A DNA stretch of 34,361 bases from Amycolatopsis taiwanensis DSM 45107 (GTDB taxonomy: Bacteria > Actinomycetota > Actinomycetes > Mycobacteriales > Pseudonocardiaceae): NCBI RefSeq assembly GCF_000519205.1, contig NZ_KI912598.1:16038-50398 (forward strand), written 5' to 3'. Shown here one piece after another: positions 1 through 7,351 of this stretch; position 1 is the first letter of the stretch; each line of letters starts with the position of its first letter. The notes beneath the pieces were generated by a model. It was not told the DNA's origin. It did no database searches and saw only the letters and a program-made list of their open reading frames with translations. Made by a program: the position numbers and the translations under genes.

Positions 1-6
1 CCCCCG

Positions 7-26
7 CCAGGGGGCGAGCCCCCTGG
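7..26. terminator. Perfect hairpin upstream of prfA
   Basis: Arms CCAGGGGG (7-14) and CCCCCTGG (19-26) pair perfectly over 8 bp around the loop CGAG. There is no T-tract, as is usual for high-GC actinobacterial terminators. It probably ends the transcript of a gene lying to the left of the window and insulates prfA. Positions 27-113 hold only the prfA leader, and I see no convincing promoter hexamers in it. Confidence 0.6.
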
Positions 27-113
27 ACCCCCGCCGGTGGTCACCTGTCATGTGCGATGGTCGTTGTGAGTGGACCATTTACCGCGAGGGCGTAATGCGA
101 AAGAGGTAAGGCT

Positions 114-1184
114 GTGGACTCGTCATCTCTGCGGGGGTTGCTCGACGAGTACGCCGAGCTGGAAAAGCAGCTCGCGGACCCGGCCGTGCACAGCGACCAG
201 GCCCGCGCGCGCAAACTCGGACGCCGCTATTCCGAGCTGACTCCGGTGGTCAAGGCCGTCGAAGAGCTGGACGTCGCTCGTGAGGATCTCACCGCGGCGA
301 AGGAGCTCGCCGCCGAGGACCCGGCCTTCGCCGCCGAGGCGCAGGAGATCACCGGCCGCATTTCGGCGCTGGAGTCCCGGCTGACCGAGTTGCTGCTGCC
401 GCGCGACCCCTACGATTCCTCCGACGTCGTGATGGAGATCAAGTCGGGGGAGGGCGGCGAGGAATCCGCGTTGTTCGCGGGTGACCTGCTGCGGATGTAC
501 CTGCGCTACGCCGAGCGGCACGGCTGGAAGGCCGAGGTGCTCGACTCGGTGGACTCCGACCTCGGCGGCTACAAGGACGTCACGGTGTCGATCAAGGGCA
601 AGGGCGCCGACGTGGACGGCGTGTGGTCGCGTCTGAAGTTCGAGGGCGGCGTGCACCGGGTGCAGCGGGTGCCGGCGACCGAGTCGCAGGGCCGCATCCA
701 CACCTCGGCGGCCGGCGTGCTGATCTACCCCGAACCGGAGGAAGTCGAGGTCGAGATCGACCCGAACGACCTGCGGATCGACGTGTTCCGGTCGTCGGGA
801 CCGGGCGGGCAGAGCGTCAACACCACCGACTCGGCGGTGCGGGTGACGCACCTGCCGACCGGGATCGTGGTGTCCTGCCAGAACGAGAAATCCCAGATCC
901 AGAACCGGGCGCGGGCCATTCAGGTGCTGCAGGCCCGGCTGCAGGCGATCGCCGAGGAGGAGGCGGCCAGCAAGGCGGCCGACGCGCGGCGGTCGCAGGT
1001 GCGCACGGTCGACCGTTCCGAGCGCGTACGGACCTACAACTTCCCGGAGAACCGGATTTCCGACCACCGGGTGAATTTCAAGGCCTACAACCTGGACCAG
1101 GTTCTCGATGGTGACCTGGACGCCGTGCTCGACGCCCTGGCCCGGGCCGATCGCGAAGAGCGCCTGGCCACGGCGGGTTCGTGA
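114..1184 (+). CDS. prfA: Peptide chain release factor 1
   Basis: RF1 recognises UAA and UAG stop codons in the ribosomal A site and triggers hydrolysis of peptidyl-tRNA. The 356-residue protein has the normal family length. It carries the tripeptide anticodon PAT at about residues 187-189, which is the RF1-type motif (RF2 has SPF), and the universal catalytic GGQ at 231-233 within SGPGGQSVNTTDS. The Gln of GGQ is the residue methylated by the downstream prmC product. The GTG start at 114 follows a purine-rich ribosome-binding stretch (AAAGAGGTAAGG). The stop overlaps or nearly abuts the prmC reading frame (GTGA at 1181-1184), so the two genes are probably cotranscribed. Identification is secure from the full-length match to the family. 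Confidence 0.97.
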   Translation: MDSSSLRGLLDEYAELEKQLADPAVHSDQARARKLGRRYSELTPVVKAVEELDVAREDLTAAKELAAEDPAFAAEAQEITGRISALESRLTELLLPRDPYDSSDVVMEIKSGEGGEESALFAGDLLRMYLRYAERHGWKAEVLDSVDSDLGGYKDVTVSIKGKGADVDGVWSRLKFEGGVHRVQRVPATESQGRIHTSAAGVLIYPEPEEVEVEIDPNDLRIDVFRSSGPGGQSVNTTDSAVRVTHLPTGIVVSCQNEKSQIQNRARAIQVLQARLQAIAEEEAASKAADARRSQVRTVDRSERVRTYNFPENRISDHRVNFKAYNLDQVLDGDLDAVLDALARADREERLATAGS

Positions 1185-1219
1185 GGCACGGTGGGAGAGC
1201 GCTGTGGGAAAGTAAAGGG

Positions 1220-2092
1220 GTGAAACGGCAGCCGTTGAGACTCGCGATCCTCGAAGCGACCAGGATCCTCGAGGCTGCCGGCGTCGAGTCTCCCCGCAAT
1301 GATGCGGAGCTGCTGGCCGCGCACGTGCTCGGGGTCGAGCGTGGGCGCCTGCCGCTCGTTCCGCTGGTGGATCCGCCGGTGATCGACGCGATCGGCCAGC
1401 TCGTCGCGCAGCGCGCCAAACGGGTGCCGCTGCAGTACCTCACCGGCTGGGCGGCGCTCGGCGGGATCACGGTCGACGTCGGTCCGGGTGTGTTCATCCC
1501 GCGCCCGGAGACCGAGCTGGTGTTCGAATGGGGACGGTCCCTGCTCAAGGGCCGCGAATACCCCCTCGTCGTGGACCTGTGCACCGGGTCTGGCGTGCTG
1601 GCGCTGGCGGTCGCGCACGCCCGGCCGGACGCGGTGGTCTACGCGGTGGACGTCGACCCGCACGCGCTGGCCTGGGCCCGCCACAACGCCGATGCCCGCG
1701 CCGCGGCGGGGGACACGCCGATCCGGCTGTACTCCGGTGACGTCGGCGACCCCACGATCTTCGCCGAGCTCGACGGGCTGGTGGACCTCGTGTTGTGCAA
1801 CCCGCCGTACGTGCCGCCCGGCGGTGACCTGCCCCCCGAGGTGGTCGACCATGATCCGCCCCAGGCGGTGTTCGCCGCCGACGGCGGCTTGGCCGTGATC
1901 CGCCAGGTGATCGCGACCGCCGCGCGTCTGCTCAAGCCGGGCGGTGGCGTCGCGATCGAGCACGACGACACCCACGGCTCGGCGGTCCCGTCGTTGGTAG
2001 CGGCCCGCAAGGTGCTCACCGACGTGGCCGACCACCCCGATCTGGCCGGTCGCCCGCGGTTCGTCACCGCCCGCCGCGCCACCAGCCCCTGA
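1220..2092 (+). CDS. prmC: Release factor glutamine N5-methyltransferase
   Basis: PrmC (HemK) uses S-adenosylmethionine to methylate the GGQ glutamine of RF1 and RF2 in the cytoplasm. The SAM-binding glycine loop CTGSG lies at about residues 121-125, and the substrate-glutamine motif NPPY at about 194-197. A small N-terminal helical domain precedes the Rossmann fold, as in the family. The frame is open from GTG 1181, overlapping the prfA stop, but residues 1-13 from that start look unlike the family. GTG 1220 has a GGGAAAG about 8 nt upstream and gives a 290-residue protein that begins like homologues, so I prefer it. The prfA-prmC pairing is widespread in bacteria. The start choice is the only real uncertainty. 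Confidence 0.93.
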   Translation: MKRQPLRLAILEATRILEAAGVESPRNDAELLAAHVLGVERGRLPLVPLVDPPVIDAIGQLVAQRAKRVPLQYLTGWAALGGITVDVGPGVFIPRPETELVFEWGRSLLKGREYPLVVDLCTGSGVLALAVAHARPDAVVYAVDVDPHALAWARHNADARAAAGDTPIRLYSGDVGDPTIFAELDGLVDLVLCNPPYVPPGGDLPPEVVDHDPPQAVFAADGGLAVIRQVIATAARLLKPGGGVAIEHDDTHGSAVPSLVAARKVLTDVADHPDLAGRPRFVTARRATSP

Positions 2093-2143
2093 CGGTCTCA
2101 CGCGGTTGTGTGGCCTTGCCGGCCCGGCGTTGCGGGTGGGCGA

Positions 2144-2149
2144 TAGGCT
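2144..2149 (+). promoter_or_regulatory. -10 element, probable leaderless tsaC promoter
   Basis: TAGGCT fits the TANNNT -10 pattern and ends 6 nt before ATG 2156, which would place transcription initiation at or next to the start codon. No Shine-Dalgarno is visible. Leaderless transcripts are common in actinobacteria. A good -35 is not evident. Confidence 0.4.
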
Positions 2150-2155
2150 CCCTGC

Positions 2156-2803
2156 ATGGCGGTGTACGACTGTAACCGGGCCGAAAGCCGGGCCGAGGGA
2201 CTCACGGCGGCGGCGGGCGCGGTGCGCTCGAGCAGGCTGGTGGTCTTGCCCACGGACACCGTGTACGGCATCGGTGCCGACGCCTTCGACGCCGAGGCGG
2301 TGCGCGGGCTGCTGCGGGCCAAGCACCGTGGTCCGGACATGCCGGTCGGCGTGCTCGTCGGTTCGTGGTCCACAGTGGATGGACTGGTGCTGGGAGTTTC
2401 CTCGCAGGCAAAGGCTTTGATCGAGGCATTCTGGCCCGGTGATCTGTCCATTGTGCTGCCTCACGCGCCCAGCCTGCAGTGGGATCTCGGCGCCACGCGT
2501 GGCACGGTGATGCTCCGCATGCCGCTGCATCCGGTGGCGCTGGAGCTGTTGCGCGACGTCGGCCCGATGGCGGTGTCGAGCGCGAACATCTCCGGCCGTT
2601 CGCCCGCCGCCACCATCGACGAGGCGCAGGAGCAGTTCGGCACCACGGTGTCGGTCTATCTCGATGGCGGGCCGAGTGGCGAGCCGGTGCCGTCCTCGAT
2701 CGTCGATCTCACCGGCAGTGAACCCGTCCTGTTGCGGGAGGGCTCGGTGAGCGCCGAGGCGGTGTCCGAAGTGCTCGGTGTGCCGGTGACCGCCAACTCC
2801 TGA
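2156..2803 (+). CDS. tsaC: L-threonylcarbamoyladenylate synthase (TsaC/Sua5 family)
   Basis: This family makes threonylcarbamoyl-AMP from threonine, bicarbonate and ATP, the first step of the universal t6A37 modification of ANN-decoding tRNAs. The 215-residue protein consists of one YrdC-like domain. The N-terminal PTDTVYGIG block (about residues 32-40), the KHR basic motif and the SSANISG block are visible. It lacks the extra C-terminal domain of full Sua5, so it is of the short TsaC-like type, as is the mycobacterial neighbour of prmC (Rv1301). Its position between prmC and wecA is the conserved actinobacterial order. The start at ATG 2156 is supported by the -10-like hexamer just upstream rather than by a ribosome-binding site. 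Confidence 0.9.
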   Translation: MAVYDCNRAESRAEGLTAAAGAVRSSRLVVLPTDTVYGIGADAFDAEAVRGLLRAKHRGPDMPVGVLVGSWSTVDGLVLGVSSQAKALIEAFWPGDLSIVLPHAPSLQWDLGATRGTVMLRMPLHPVALELLRDVGPMAVSSANISGRSPAATIDEAQEQFGTTVSVYLDGGPSGEPVPSSIVDLTGSEPVLLREGSVSAEAVSEVLGVPVTANS

Positions 2804-2822
2804 GCCCTCGAGAGCCCTTGCG

Positions 2823-3986
2823 ATGACTCCCGTTGCTACCGCCGGTCTCCCGATCCGCGAGTACATCCTGGTCGGGCTGATCTCGGCCGCGCTGACCTAC
2901 CTGCTCACCGGCCTCATCCGCCGGTTCGCCATCCGGGCGGGCGCGATCGCCAACCCGCGTGCCCGCGACGTGCACGTCAAGCCGATCCCGCGGATGGGCG
3001 GCATCGCGATGTACCTGGGCGTGGTCGGCGGGATGGCCATGGCGCACCAGCTGCCGGTGCTGCGCCGCGCCTTCGAGTTCTCGTTCGACCCGGTCGGCGT
3101 GCTCATCGGCGGCGCGGTGATCGTGCTGATCGGGGCGCTGGACGACCGGTTCGAGATCGACGCCTGGACCAAGCTGGCCGGCCAGGTGCTGTGTGCCGGG
3201 ATCCTGGTCATCTTCGGGGTGCAGTGGAACGCCTTCTGGGTGCCCTGGGGCGGCAACGGCAACTCGCTCGGCTCGATGGTGATCCTCGGCAACAACCAGG
3301 GTGGCCTGCTGATGGTCCTGCTGGTGGTGGTGCTGGTCAATGCGATGAACTTCGTTGACGGCCTGGACGGGCTGGCGGCCGGCCTGGGCCTGATCGCGGC
3401 CGCGGCCACCGCCACCTTCTCCATCGGCCTGCTCTCCTCGGCCGGCGGCGACGTCGGCACCTACCCGCCCGCGCTGATCGCCGCCACGCTGGCCGGCGCG
3501 TGCCTCGGCTTCCTGCCGCACAACTTCCAGCCCGCCCGGATCTTCATGGGTGACTCCGGCTCGATGATGATCGGCCTGATGCTCGCCGGCGCCACCACCT
3601 CCGCCTCCGGCAAGATCAACTACATCCGGTTCGGCGGCTCCGACCTGATCGCGCTGCTGGCCCCTTTGCTGGTCGTCATCGCGGTGTTGTTCCTGCCGAT
3701 GCTGGACCTGGTGATGGCCGTGATCCGCCGGACCCGGCGCGGGGAAAGCCCGTTCGCGGCGGACAAGATGCACCTGCACCACCGGTTGCTGGAGATCGGG
3801 CATTCCCAGCGGCGCGCGGTACTGCTCATCTACCTGTGGGCCGGCCTGCTGGGCTTCGGCGCGGTCTCGCTCACTCTGTTCGACAAGGCCACCGTGGGCT
3901 GGATCGTCGGCGCGGGAATCGTGGTCGCGGCGATCGTGTCGGTGATCCCCCGCCTGAGGCGGGCGCAGAACTCGACCACGGGCTGA
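2823..3986 (+). CDS. wecA: Polyprenyl-phosphate GlcNAc-1-phosphate transferase (WecA/Rfe family)
   Basis: This integral membrane enzyme transfers GlcNAc-1-phosphate from UDP-GlcNAc to polyprenyl (in mycolata, decaprenyl) phosphate. In mycobacteria that starts the linker joining arabinogalactan to peptidoglycan. The 387-residue protein has about 11 hydrophobic segments. It shows the family motifs: the DD pair at about 107-108, NAMNFVDGLDG at about 173-183, FMGDSGS at about 241-247 and the basic HLHHR at about 317-321. MraY-specific features are absent, and the location between tsaC and the atp operon equals that of Rv1302 (Rfe). The ATG start at 2823 lies 20 nt after the tsaC stop with a weak ribosome-binding site, so cotranscription with tsaC is likely. 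Confidence 0.9.
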   Translation: MTPVATAGLPIREYILVGLISAALTYLLTGLIRRFAIRAGAIANPRARDVHVKPIPRMGGIAMYLGVVGGMAMAHQLPVLRRAFEFSFDPVGVLIGGAVIVLIGALDDRFEIDAWTKLAGQVLCAGILVIFGVQWNAFWVPWGGNGNSLGSMVILGNNQGGLLMVLLVVVLVNAMNFVDGLDGLAAGLGLIAAAATATFSIGLLSSAGGDVGTYPPALIAATLAGACLGFLPHNFQPARIFMGDSGSMMIGLMLAGATTSASGKINYIRFGGSDLIALLAPLLVVIAVLFLPMLDLVMAVIRRTRRGESPFAADKMHLHHRLLEIGHSQRRAVLLIYLWAGLLGFGAVSLTLFDKATVGWIVGAGIVVAAIVSVIPRLRRAQNSTTG

Positions 3987-4051
3987 CGGGGTCGATCATC
4001 GACTCGGACGCGCACCGGAGTAGGGTGGCGGACCGGCGCGCGGCTATACCT

Positions 4052-4095
4052 GCGAGGTAATCGCGCAACCTCTGTCCCCCACGTAGTTTCGGTGT
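4052..4095 (+). promoter_or_regulatory. Conserved promoter/operator module, copy 1
   Basis: Block A (4052-4072) contains the inverted repeat GAGGT-N9-ACCTC. Block B (4084-4095) is TAGTTTCGGTGT. The 11 nt between them are not conserved in sequence, but their length is identical in the second copy at 13446-13489. Downstream, a similar leader runs into GGAGG and an ATG at 4129. A constant spacer length with divergent spacer sequence is what a promoter or operator pair would show. I interpret block B as containing a -10 (TAGTTT) and block A as an operator overlapping the -35 region. That reading is inference. Confidence 0.5.
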
Positions 4096-4128
4096 CAATG
4101 ACGGGTTCGGCGACATCGGAGGTGGGAC

Positions 4129-4371
4129 ATGAGGAGCGTGAAGCAAGCACAGGCCGCGTCAGGAAGCCGGAAAAGAGTACGCCTGTACGGCGTGTCGTAC
4201 CCGGCTGGTACTCTCCACGGCGTGGAGAGGCGGCTCGAGCCGATCTCCCGGTGGCGGACCCCCGACCAGCAGTGTGGCGATCGAGCGCTGTCGCCCCGGC
4301 CGATGCTTGCGAGGGATCCGTTCCCGGGCACCGGTTGCGAGTCCTGCGCGGTCCCGGTAACGAGGGACTGA
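4129..4371 (+). CDS. Hypothetical 80-residue ORF behind the conserved promoter module
   Basis: The ATG at 4129 sits 6 nt behind GGAGG and shares promoter module, leader and first three codons (MRS) with the small membrane-protein gene at 13523. After that the two products do not resemble each other. This ORF has no hydrophobic segment, a basic N-terminus, and a C-terminal CESC cysteine pair. Codon use early in the ORF is less GC3-rich than in neighbouring genes (AGA, AAA, CAA and GTA codons). It could be a small novel protein, a decayed gene that keeps its promoter, or a chance ORF in a regulatory leader. I do not recognise a family. Confidence 0.3.
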   Translation: MRSVKQAQAASGSRKRVRLYGVSYPAGTLHGVERRLEPISRWRTPDQQCGDRALSPRPMLARDPFPGTGCESCAVPVTRD

Positions 4372-4576
4372 TGCCCGCCTGCGCGTGTCCGAAACGTATC
4401 GGGTACGTTAAGTCCAGATCGTGACGATTCCCCCGGCGGAGTTAACGCCGGCCGGGAGAACCGGAAGGAGCCAGGTTGGGCGCGCTGGTAGCAGCCGAAG
4501 GTGAGGTGTTCACCTCCGCGTCGACCCACCGGCCGGCGTCTGCGTCCCCGGCCTTGACCGGAACAGGAGGCGCGCC
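4372..4576 (+). promoter_or_regulatory. Leader/promoter region of the atp operon
   Basis: This gene-free stretch holds three symmetric elements. ACGTA-TCGGG-TACGT lies near 4394-4408. A hairpin CCGGCG/CGCCGG (4433-4438 and 4446-4451) has the loop GAGTTAA and could terminate upstream transcription. The palindrome GAGGTG-TT-CACCTC is at 4503-4516. The operon promoter probably lies in or just upstream of this stretch, but I cannot assign hexamers confidently. A frame open from TTG 4476 overlaps the following gene in another phase and is not credible. Confidence 0.4.
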
Positions 4577-4777
4577 GTGCCGGGTAAGTCGCCGAGTCCC
4601 GCAGAGCTCATCGGCCTGGGGTCCACGATCGTCGTCCTCGTGGTGGGGTTCACCGTACTTGGCTTTTTCGCCGACAGTCGTTTACACACTTCCCCGGCGT
4701 TCGTTTTCGCCGGGCTCGCGGTTGGCATCGTGACAGCATGCACGGTCGCCTATTCGCAGTTCCGGAAGTTCCGCTAG
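4577..4777 (+). CDS. AtpZ/AtpI-like small membrane protein
   Basis: This 66-residue protein has two hydrophobic segments (about 14-31 and 41-59) and a short basic C-terminus. It resembles the AtpZ/AtpI family, small membrane proteins encoded at the 5' end of F-type ATP synthase operons. These are linked to assembly of the c-ring and, for AtpZ-I complexes, to cation or Mg2+ handling. The GTG start at 4577 has AGGAGG at 4569-4574 or thereabouts, giving a strong ribosome-binding site. It is followed 19 nt later by a second AtpI-like gene. Assignment rests on size, topology and position rather than on a diagnostic motif. Confidence 0.65.
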   Translation: MPGKSPSPAELIGLGSTIVVLVVGFTVLGFFADSRLHTSPAFVFAGLAVGIVTACTVAYSQFRKFR

Positions 4778-4796
4778 TGAGGTCGAGGGTCTAGCC

Positions 4797-5204
4797 GTGT
4801 CAGCTTCGAACGCCGTGTCGTCCATACCCGGCGGCAAAATGCTCAACCTCCGGCGCCCCCTGATCATGTCCGGGGCGATGGGGGCACTCGGTCTGCTCGC
4901 CACCGGTCTGCTCGGCCACATCCTGATGGGCGTCTTCGGCTGTCTCGGCCTGGCGCTCGGCCTGCTCAACACCCGGCTCGTCCAGCGATCCGTCTCGCGT
5001 GCCACCATCACGGAGAATCCGAACAAGCGCGCTCTGGCGTTCGCCGCGGTCGGTAGGTTGGCGGTTATCACCGTGCTCGCGGTCGGCATCGGGTTGCTCG
5101 TCCGTCCGGATGGCCTCGGTGTGTTCGTGGGATTGGCCGTGTTCCAGTTCATCATCACCGCCAGCACGGCTGGAACCGTAGTTAAGGAGCTTCGCCAGCA
5201 ATGA
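4797..5204 (+). CDS. AtpI-like membrane protein (Rv1303 homologue)
   Basis: A 135-residue protein with four hydrophobic segments, spaced as two hairpins (about 24-45, 47-58, 78-101 and 107-127). By length, topology and position directly before atpB it corresponds to the mycobacterial Rv1303 protein and to AtpI, which is needed for efficient or stable c-ring assembly in several bacteria. The GTG start at 4797 follows a weak ribosome-binding site. The stop codon overlaps the atpB start as ATGA (5201-5204), which suggests translational coupling. I leave the symbol empty because AtpI names are used loosely for this group. Confidence 0.7.
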   Translation: MSASNAVSSIPGGKMLNLRRPLIMSGAMGALGLLATGLLGHILMGVFGCLGLALGLLNTRLVQRSVSRATITENPNKRALAFAAVGRLAVITVLAVGIGLLVRPDGLGVFVGLAVFQFIITASTAGTVVKELRQQ

Positions 5205-5929
5205 CTGACCAAGTTCTCGCCGCCGAGGTCGAAGTCGGGCACCACTCGACATTCGAACTGTTCGGCATGACGTTCAACGCGGACACGATCATCGCGACGG
5301 TGATCGCCGCGGCGGTCGTGATCGCGCTGGGCTTCCTGCTGCGTGCGAAGGTCACCGCGGGGGTGCCCAGCGGCATCCAACTGTTCTGGGAGTCCGTCAC
5401 GACCTGGGTGCGTGGACAGGTGGAGAGCAGCATCGGCGTCCGGGTGGCACCCTTCGTGGTGCCGCTGGCGGTCACCCTGTTCGTGTTCATCCTGGTGGCG
5501 AACTGGCTTTCGGTGCTGCCCGCGCAGACGGACACCGCCGACATCATCCCGCCACCGGCGTCGGACACCAACTTCACGTTCGCGCTGGCCTTGCTGGTCT
5601 TCGTCTGGACGCACGTGGCCGGCGCACGCCGCCGCGGCGCGGGCAAGCACGCCAAGCAGTTGGTCAAGGGCCACGTGTCGTTCCTGGCCCCGATCAACAT
5701 CATCGAGGAAATCAGCAAGCCCGTCTCGCTGTCACTGCGGCTTTTCGGGAACGTGTTCGCCGGCACCATTCTGGTGTCGCTGATCGCGATGTTCCCCGCC
5801 TATATCCTCTGGGCACCGAACTTCATCTGGAAGTCCTTCGACCTGTTCGTCGGATTTATCCAGGCCTTCATCTTCGCGTTGCTTACGATCCTCTACTTCG
5901 GACAGGCCATGGAGAAGCATGAGCATTGA
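5201..5929 (+). CDS. atpB: F0F1 ATP synthase subunit a
   Basis: Subunit a forms the proton half-channels next to the c-ring in the membrane. The 242-residue protein has the expected five to six membrane spans. It contains the essential arginine, R180, in the block SLRLFGNVFAG, and the C-terminal span rich in aromatic and small residues ending ILYFGQAMEKHEH. It is slightly shorter than the usual 250-270 residues, mainly at the N-terminus. The ATG at 5201 overlaps the preceding stop (ATGA) and has AAGGAG about 11 nt upstream. The next gene follows after 73 nt, the longest gap between atpB and delta. Confidence 0.96.
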   Translation: MTDQVLAAEVEVGHHSTFELFGMTFNADTIIATVIAAAVVIALGFLLRAKVTAGVPSGIQLFWESVTTWVRGQVESSIGVRVAPFVVPLAVTLFVFILVANWLSVLPAQTDTADIIPPPASDTNFTFALALLVFVWTHVAGARRRGAGKHAKQLVKGHVSFLAPINIIEEISKPVSLSLRLFGNVFAGTILVSLIAMFPAYILWAPNFIWKSFDLFVGFIQAFIFALLTILYFGQAMEKHEH

Positions 5930-6002
5930 GTTCACCGCGACTCCGGGTCTGGATAGTCAATAGTCCGAAAAGCGTTTCAAGGAAAATCGGTTAGGGAGAG
6001 TC

Positions 6003-6260
6003 ATGGCAGACATCAACACCGCGATCACGATGGCTGGAGCCATGATCGGCGGCGGGCTGATCCTGGGCGGCGGCGCGATCGGTGCCGGTATCGGTGACGG
6101 CTTGGCCGGTAGCCAGTTCATCGCGGGGATCGCGCGGCAGCCGGAGGCCCAGAGCCGGCTGTTCACCCCGTTCTTCATCACGGTGGGTCTGGTCGAAGCG
6201 GCTTACTTCATCAACCTCGCCTTCATGGCGCTGTTCGTCTTCTCGCTGGGCAAGGGCTGA
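6003..6260 (+). CDS. atpE: F0F1 ATP synthase subunit c
   Basis: An 85-residue hairpin proteolipid with two membrane helices joined by the polar loop RQPE (residues 45-48). The proton-carrying carboxylate is E65 in VGLVEAAYF. The glycine-rich first helix (GGGAIGAGIGDG) is typical. The protein is very close to mycobacterial AtpE. Residues corresponding to the mycobacterial bedaquiline contacts D28, L59, E61, A63 and I66 are present as D32, L63, E65, A67 and I70. A 73-nt, relatively AT-rich leader with AGGGAGAG before the ATG fits the strong translation needed for the multicopy subunit. It is followed 2 nt later by the first b gene. Confidence 0.98.
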   Translation: MADINTAITMAGAMIGGGLILGGGAIGAGIGDGLAGSQFIAGIARQPEAQSRLFTPFFITVGLVEAAYFINLAFMALFVFSLGKG

Positions 6261-6262
6261 TC

Positions 6263-6799
6263 ATGTCGCGCGATGTGCTGGCCGAGGGGAACAACTTCCT
6301 GCTCCCCAACGGCACCTTCTTCGTCGAGCTGATCATCTTCCTGCTCGTGCTGCTCGTGATCTGGCGCTTCGTGTTGCCGCCGGTGCAGAAGGCGATGGCC
6401 GAACGGCACGACATGTTGCAGCGGCAGCTCGACGAGAGCCGTCAGGCAGGGGAGAAGTTCGAAGCCGCGAAGGCGAAGTACGCCGAGGAGCTGGCGCAGG
6501 CGCGCGCGGAGTCGAACCGCATCCGGGACGAGGCGCGGGCCGAGGGCCAGCGCATTCTCGACGAGCACCGGGAGCGGGCCCAGGCGGAGATCTCGGACAT
6601 CCTGCGGCGCGGCGAGGAAGACCTCGCCGCGCAGCGGGAGCAGGTGCTGAGCGAGCTGCGAGAGGCCGTTCCGAGCCTGTCCACCGCATTGGCCGGCCGT
6701 GTGGTCGGGGAGGGCGTCATCGCTGGTGAAACCCACCGCGAGACCATCGATGCCTTCCTCGCCGAGCAGGGCGCCGGTCAGGCCCGAAAGGGAGACTGA
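6263..6799 (+). CDS. atpF: F0F1 ATP synthase subunit b
   Basis: The b subunit forms the peripheral stalk that holds F1 against the rotating c-ring. The 178-residue protein has one N-terminal membrane helix (about 21-40, FVELIIFLLVLLVIWRF) and then a long charged coiled coil rich in Glu, Arg and Ala. It corresponds to mycobacterial AtpF (stand-alone b). It starts 2 nt after the atpE stop, and its ribosome-binding site lies inside atpE. A second, shorter-headed b-type gene follows 3 nt after its stop. The window therefore predicts a heterodimeric b/b' stator. Confidence 0.95.
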   Translation: MSRDVLAEGNNFLLPNGTFFVELIIFLLVLLVIWRFVLPPVQKAMAERHDMLQRQLDESRQAGEKFEAAKAKYAEELAQARAESNRIRDEARAEGQRILDEHRERAQAEISDILRRGEEDLAAQREQVLSELREAVPSLSTALAGRVVGEGVIAGETHRETIDAFLAEQGAGQARKGD

Positions 6800-6802
6800 C
6801 TC

Positions 6803-7351
6803 ATGGACATCGCCAGGTACATCGGCTCGCTGTTCGCGTTCGCGCTCATCATCGGCCTGCTCTGGTGGAAGGCAGTGCCTCCGGTCCGCAAGATGATGCG
6901 CGACCGGCAGGAGGCCATCCGCCAGCAGATCGAGGAGGCCAAGCGCGCGGACGAGCGGCTTGCCGAGGCGGAGAAGAAGTACGCCGAGGCGGTCACCGAG
7001 GCGCGGACCGAGGCCGCGAAGATCCGGGACGCGGCCCGTGCGGACGCGCAGCGGATCGTCGAGGAACTGCGGGTCCGGGCCGAGCAGGAGGTCGAGCGGA
7101 TCAAGCAGCGCGGGGAGGACCATCTCGCGCAGCAGCACCAGCAGGCCATCCGCGAGCTGCGGGCCGAGATCGGCCGGCTGTCCACGGAACTCGCCGGGCG
7201 CGTCGTGCGGGAACACCTCGCACAGGACGGCAACCGGCAGGCCACCGTCGACCGCTTCCTCGACGAGCTCGAGCAGGTGTCGGCGCGGGAAGGTGAACCC
7301 GGCGAGACCACCGTCGGCGCGGGCGCCACGGCGGGCGAAGGAGGCTCGTGA
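6803..7351 (+). CDS. Second b-type stator subunit, like the b half of the mycobacterial b-delta fusion
   Basis: A 182-residue protein with an N-terminal membrane helix (about 6-24) and a long charged coiled coil. It is not a copy of the preceding b gene. As I remember it, its sequence aligns with the N-terminal part of M. tuberculosis AtpH, including the block ATVDRFLDELE near residues 152-162 (ATVDRFLDQLD there). In mycobacteria this is fused to delta. Here a stop codon ends it after a Gly/Thr-rich tail, and delta starts at the overlapping TGATG (7349-7353). A clean Shine-Dalgarno for delta argues against a sequencing frameshift. Function: second strand of the peripheral stalk. Confidence 0.9.
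   Translation: MDIARYIGSLFAFALIIGLLWWKAVPPVRKMMRDRQEAIRQQIEEAKRADERLAEAEKKYAEAVTEARTEAAKIRDAARADAQRIVEELRVRAEQEVERIKQRGEDHLAQQHQQAIRELRAEIGRLSTELAGRVVREHLAQDGNRQATVDRFLDELEQVSAREGEPGETTVGAGATAGEGGS

Noticed and set aside
4476..4733. 85-codon frame from TTG 4476
   Set aside because: It overlaps the AtpZ-like gene in another phase, and its second half is the out-of-frame translation of that gene.
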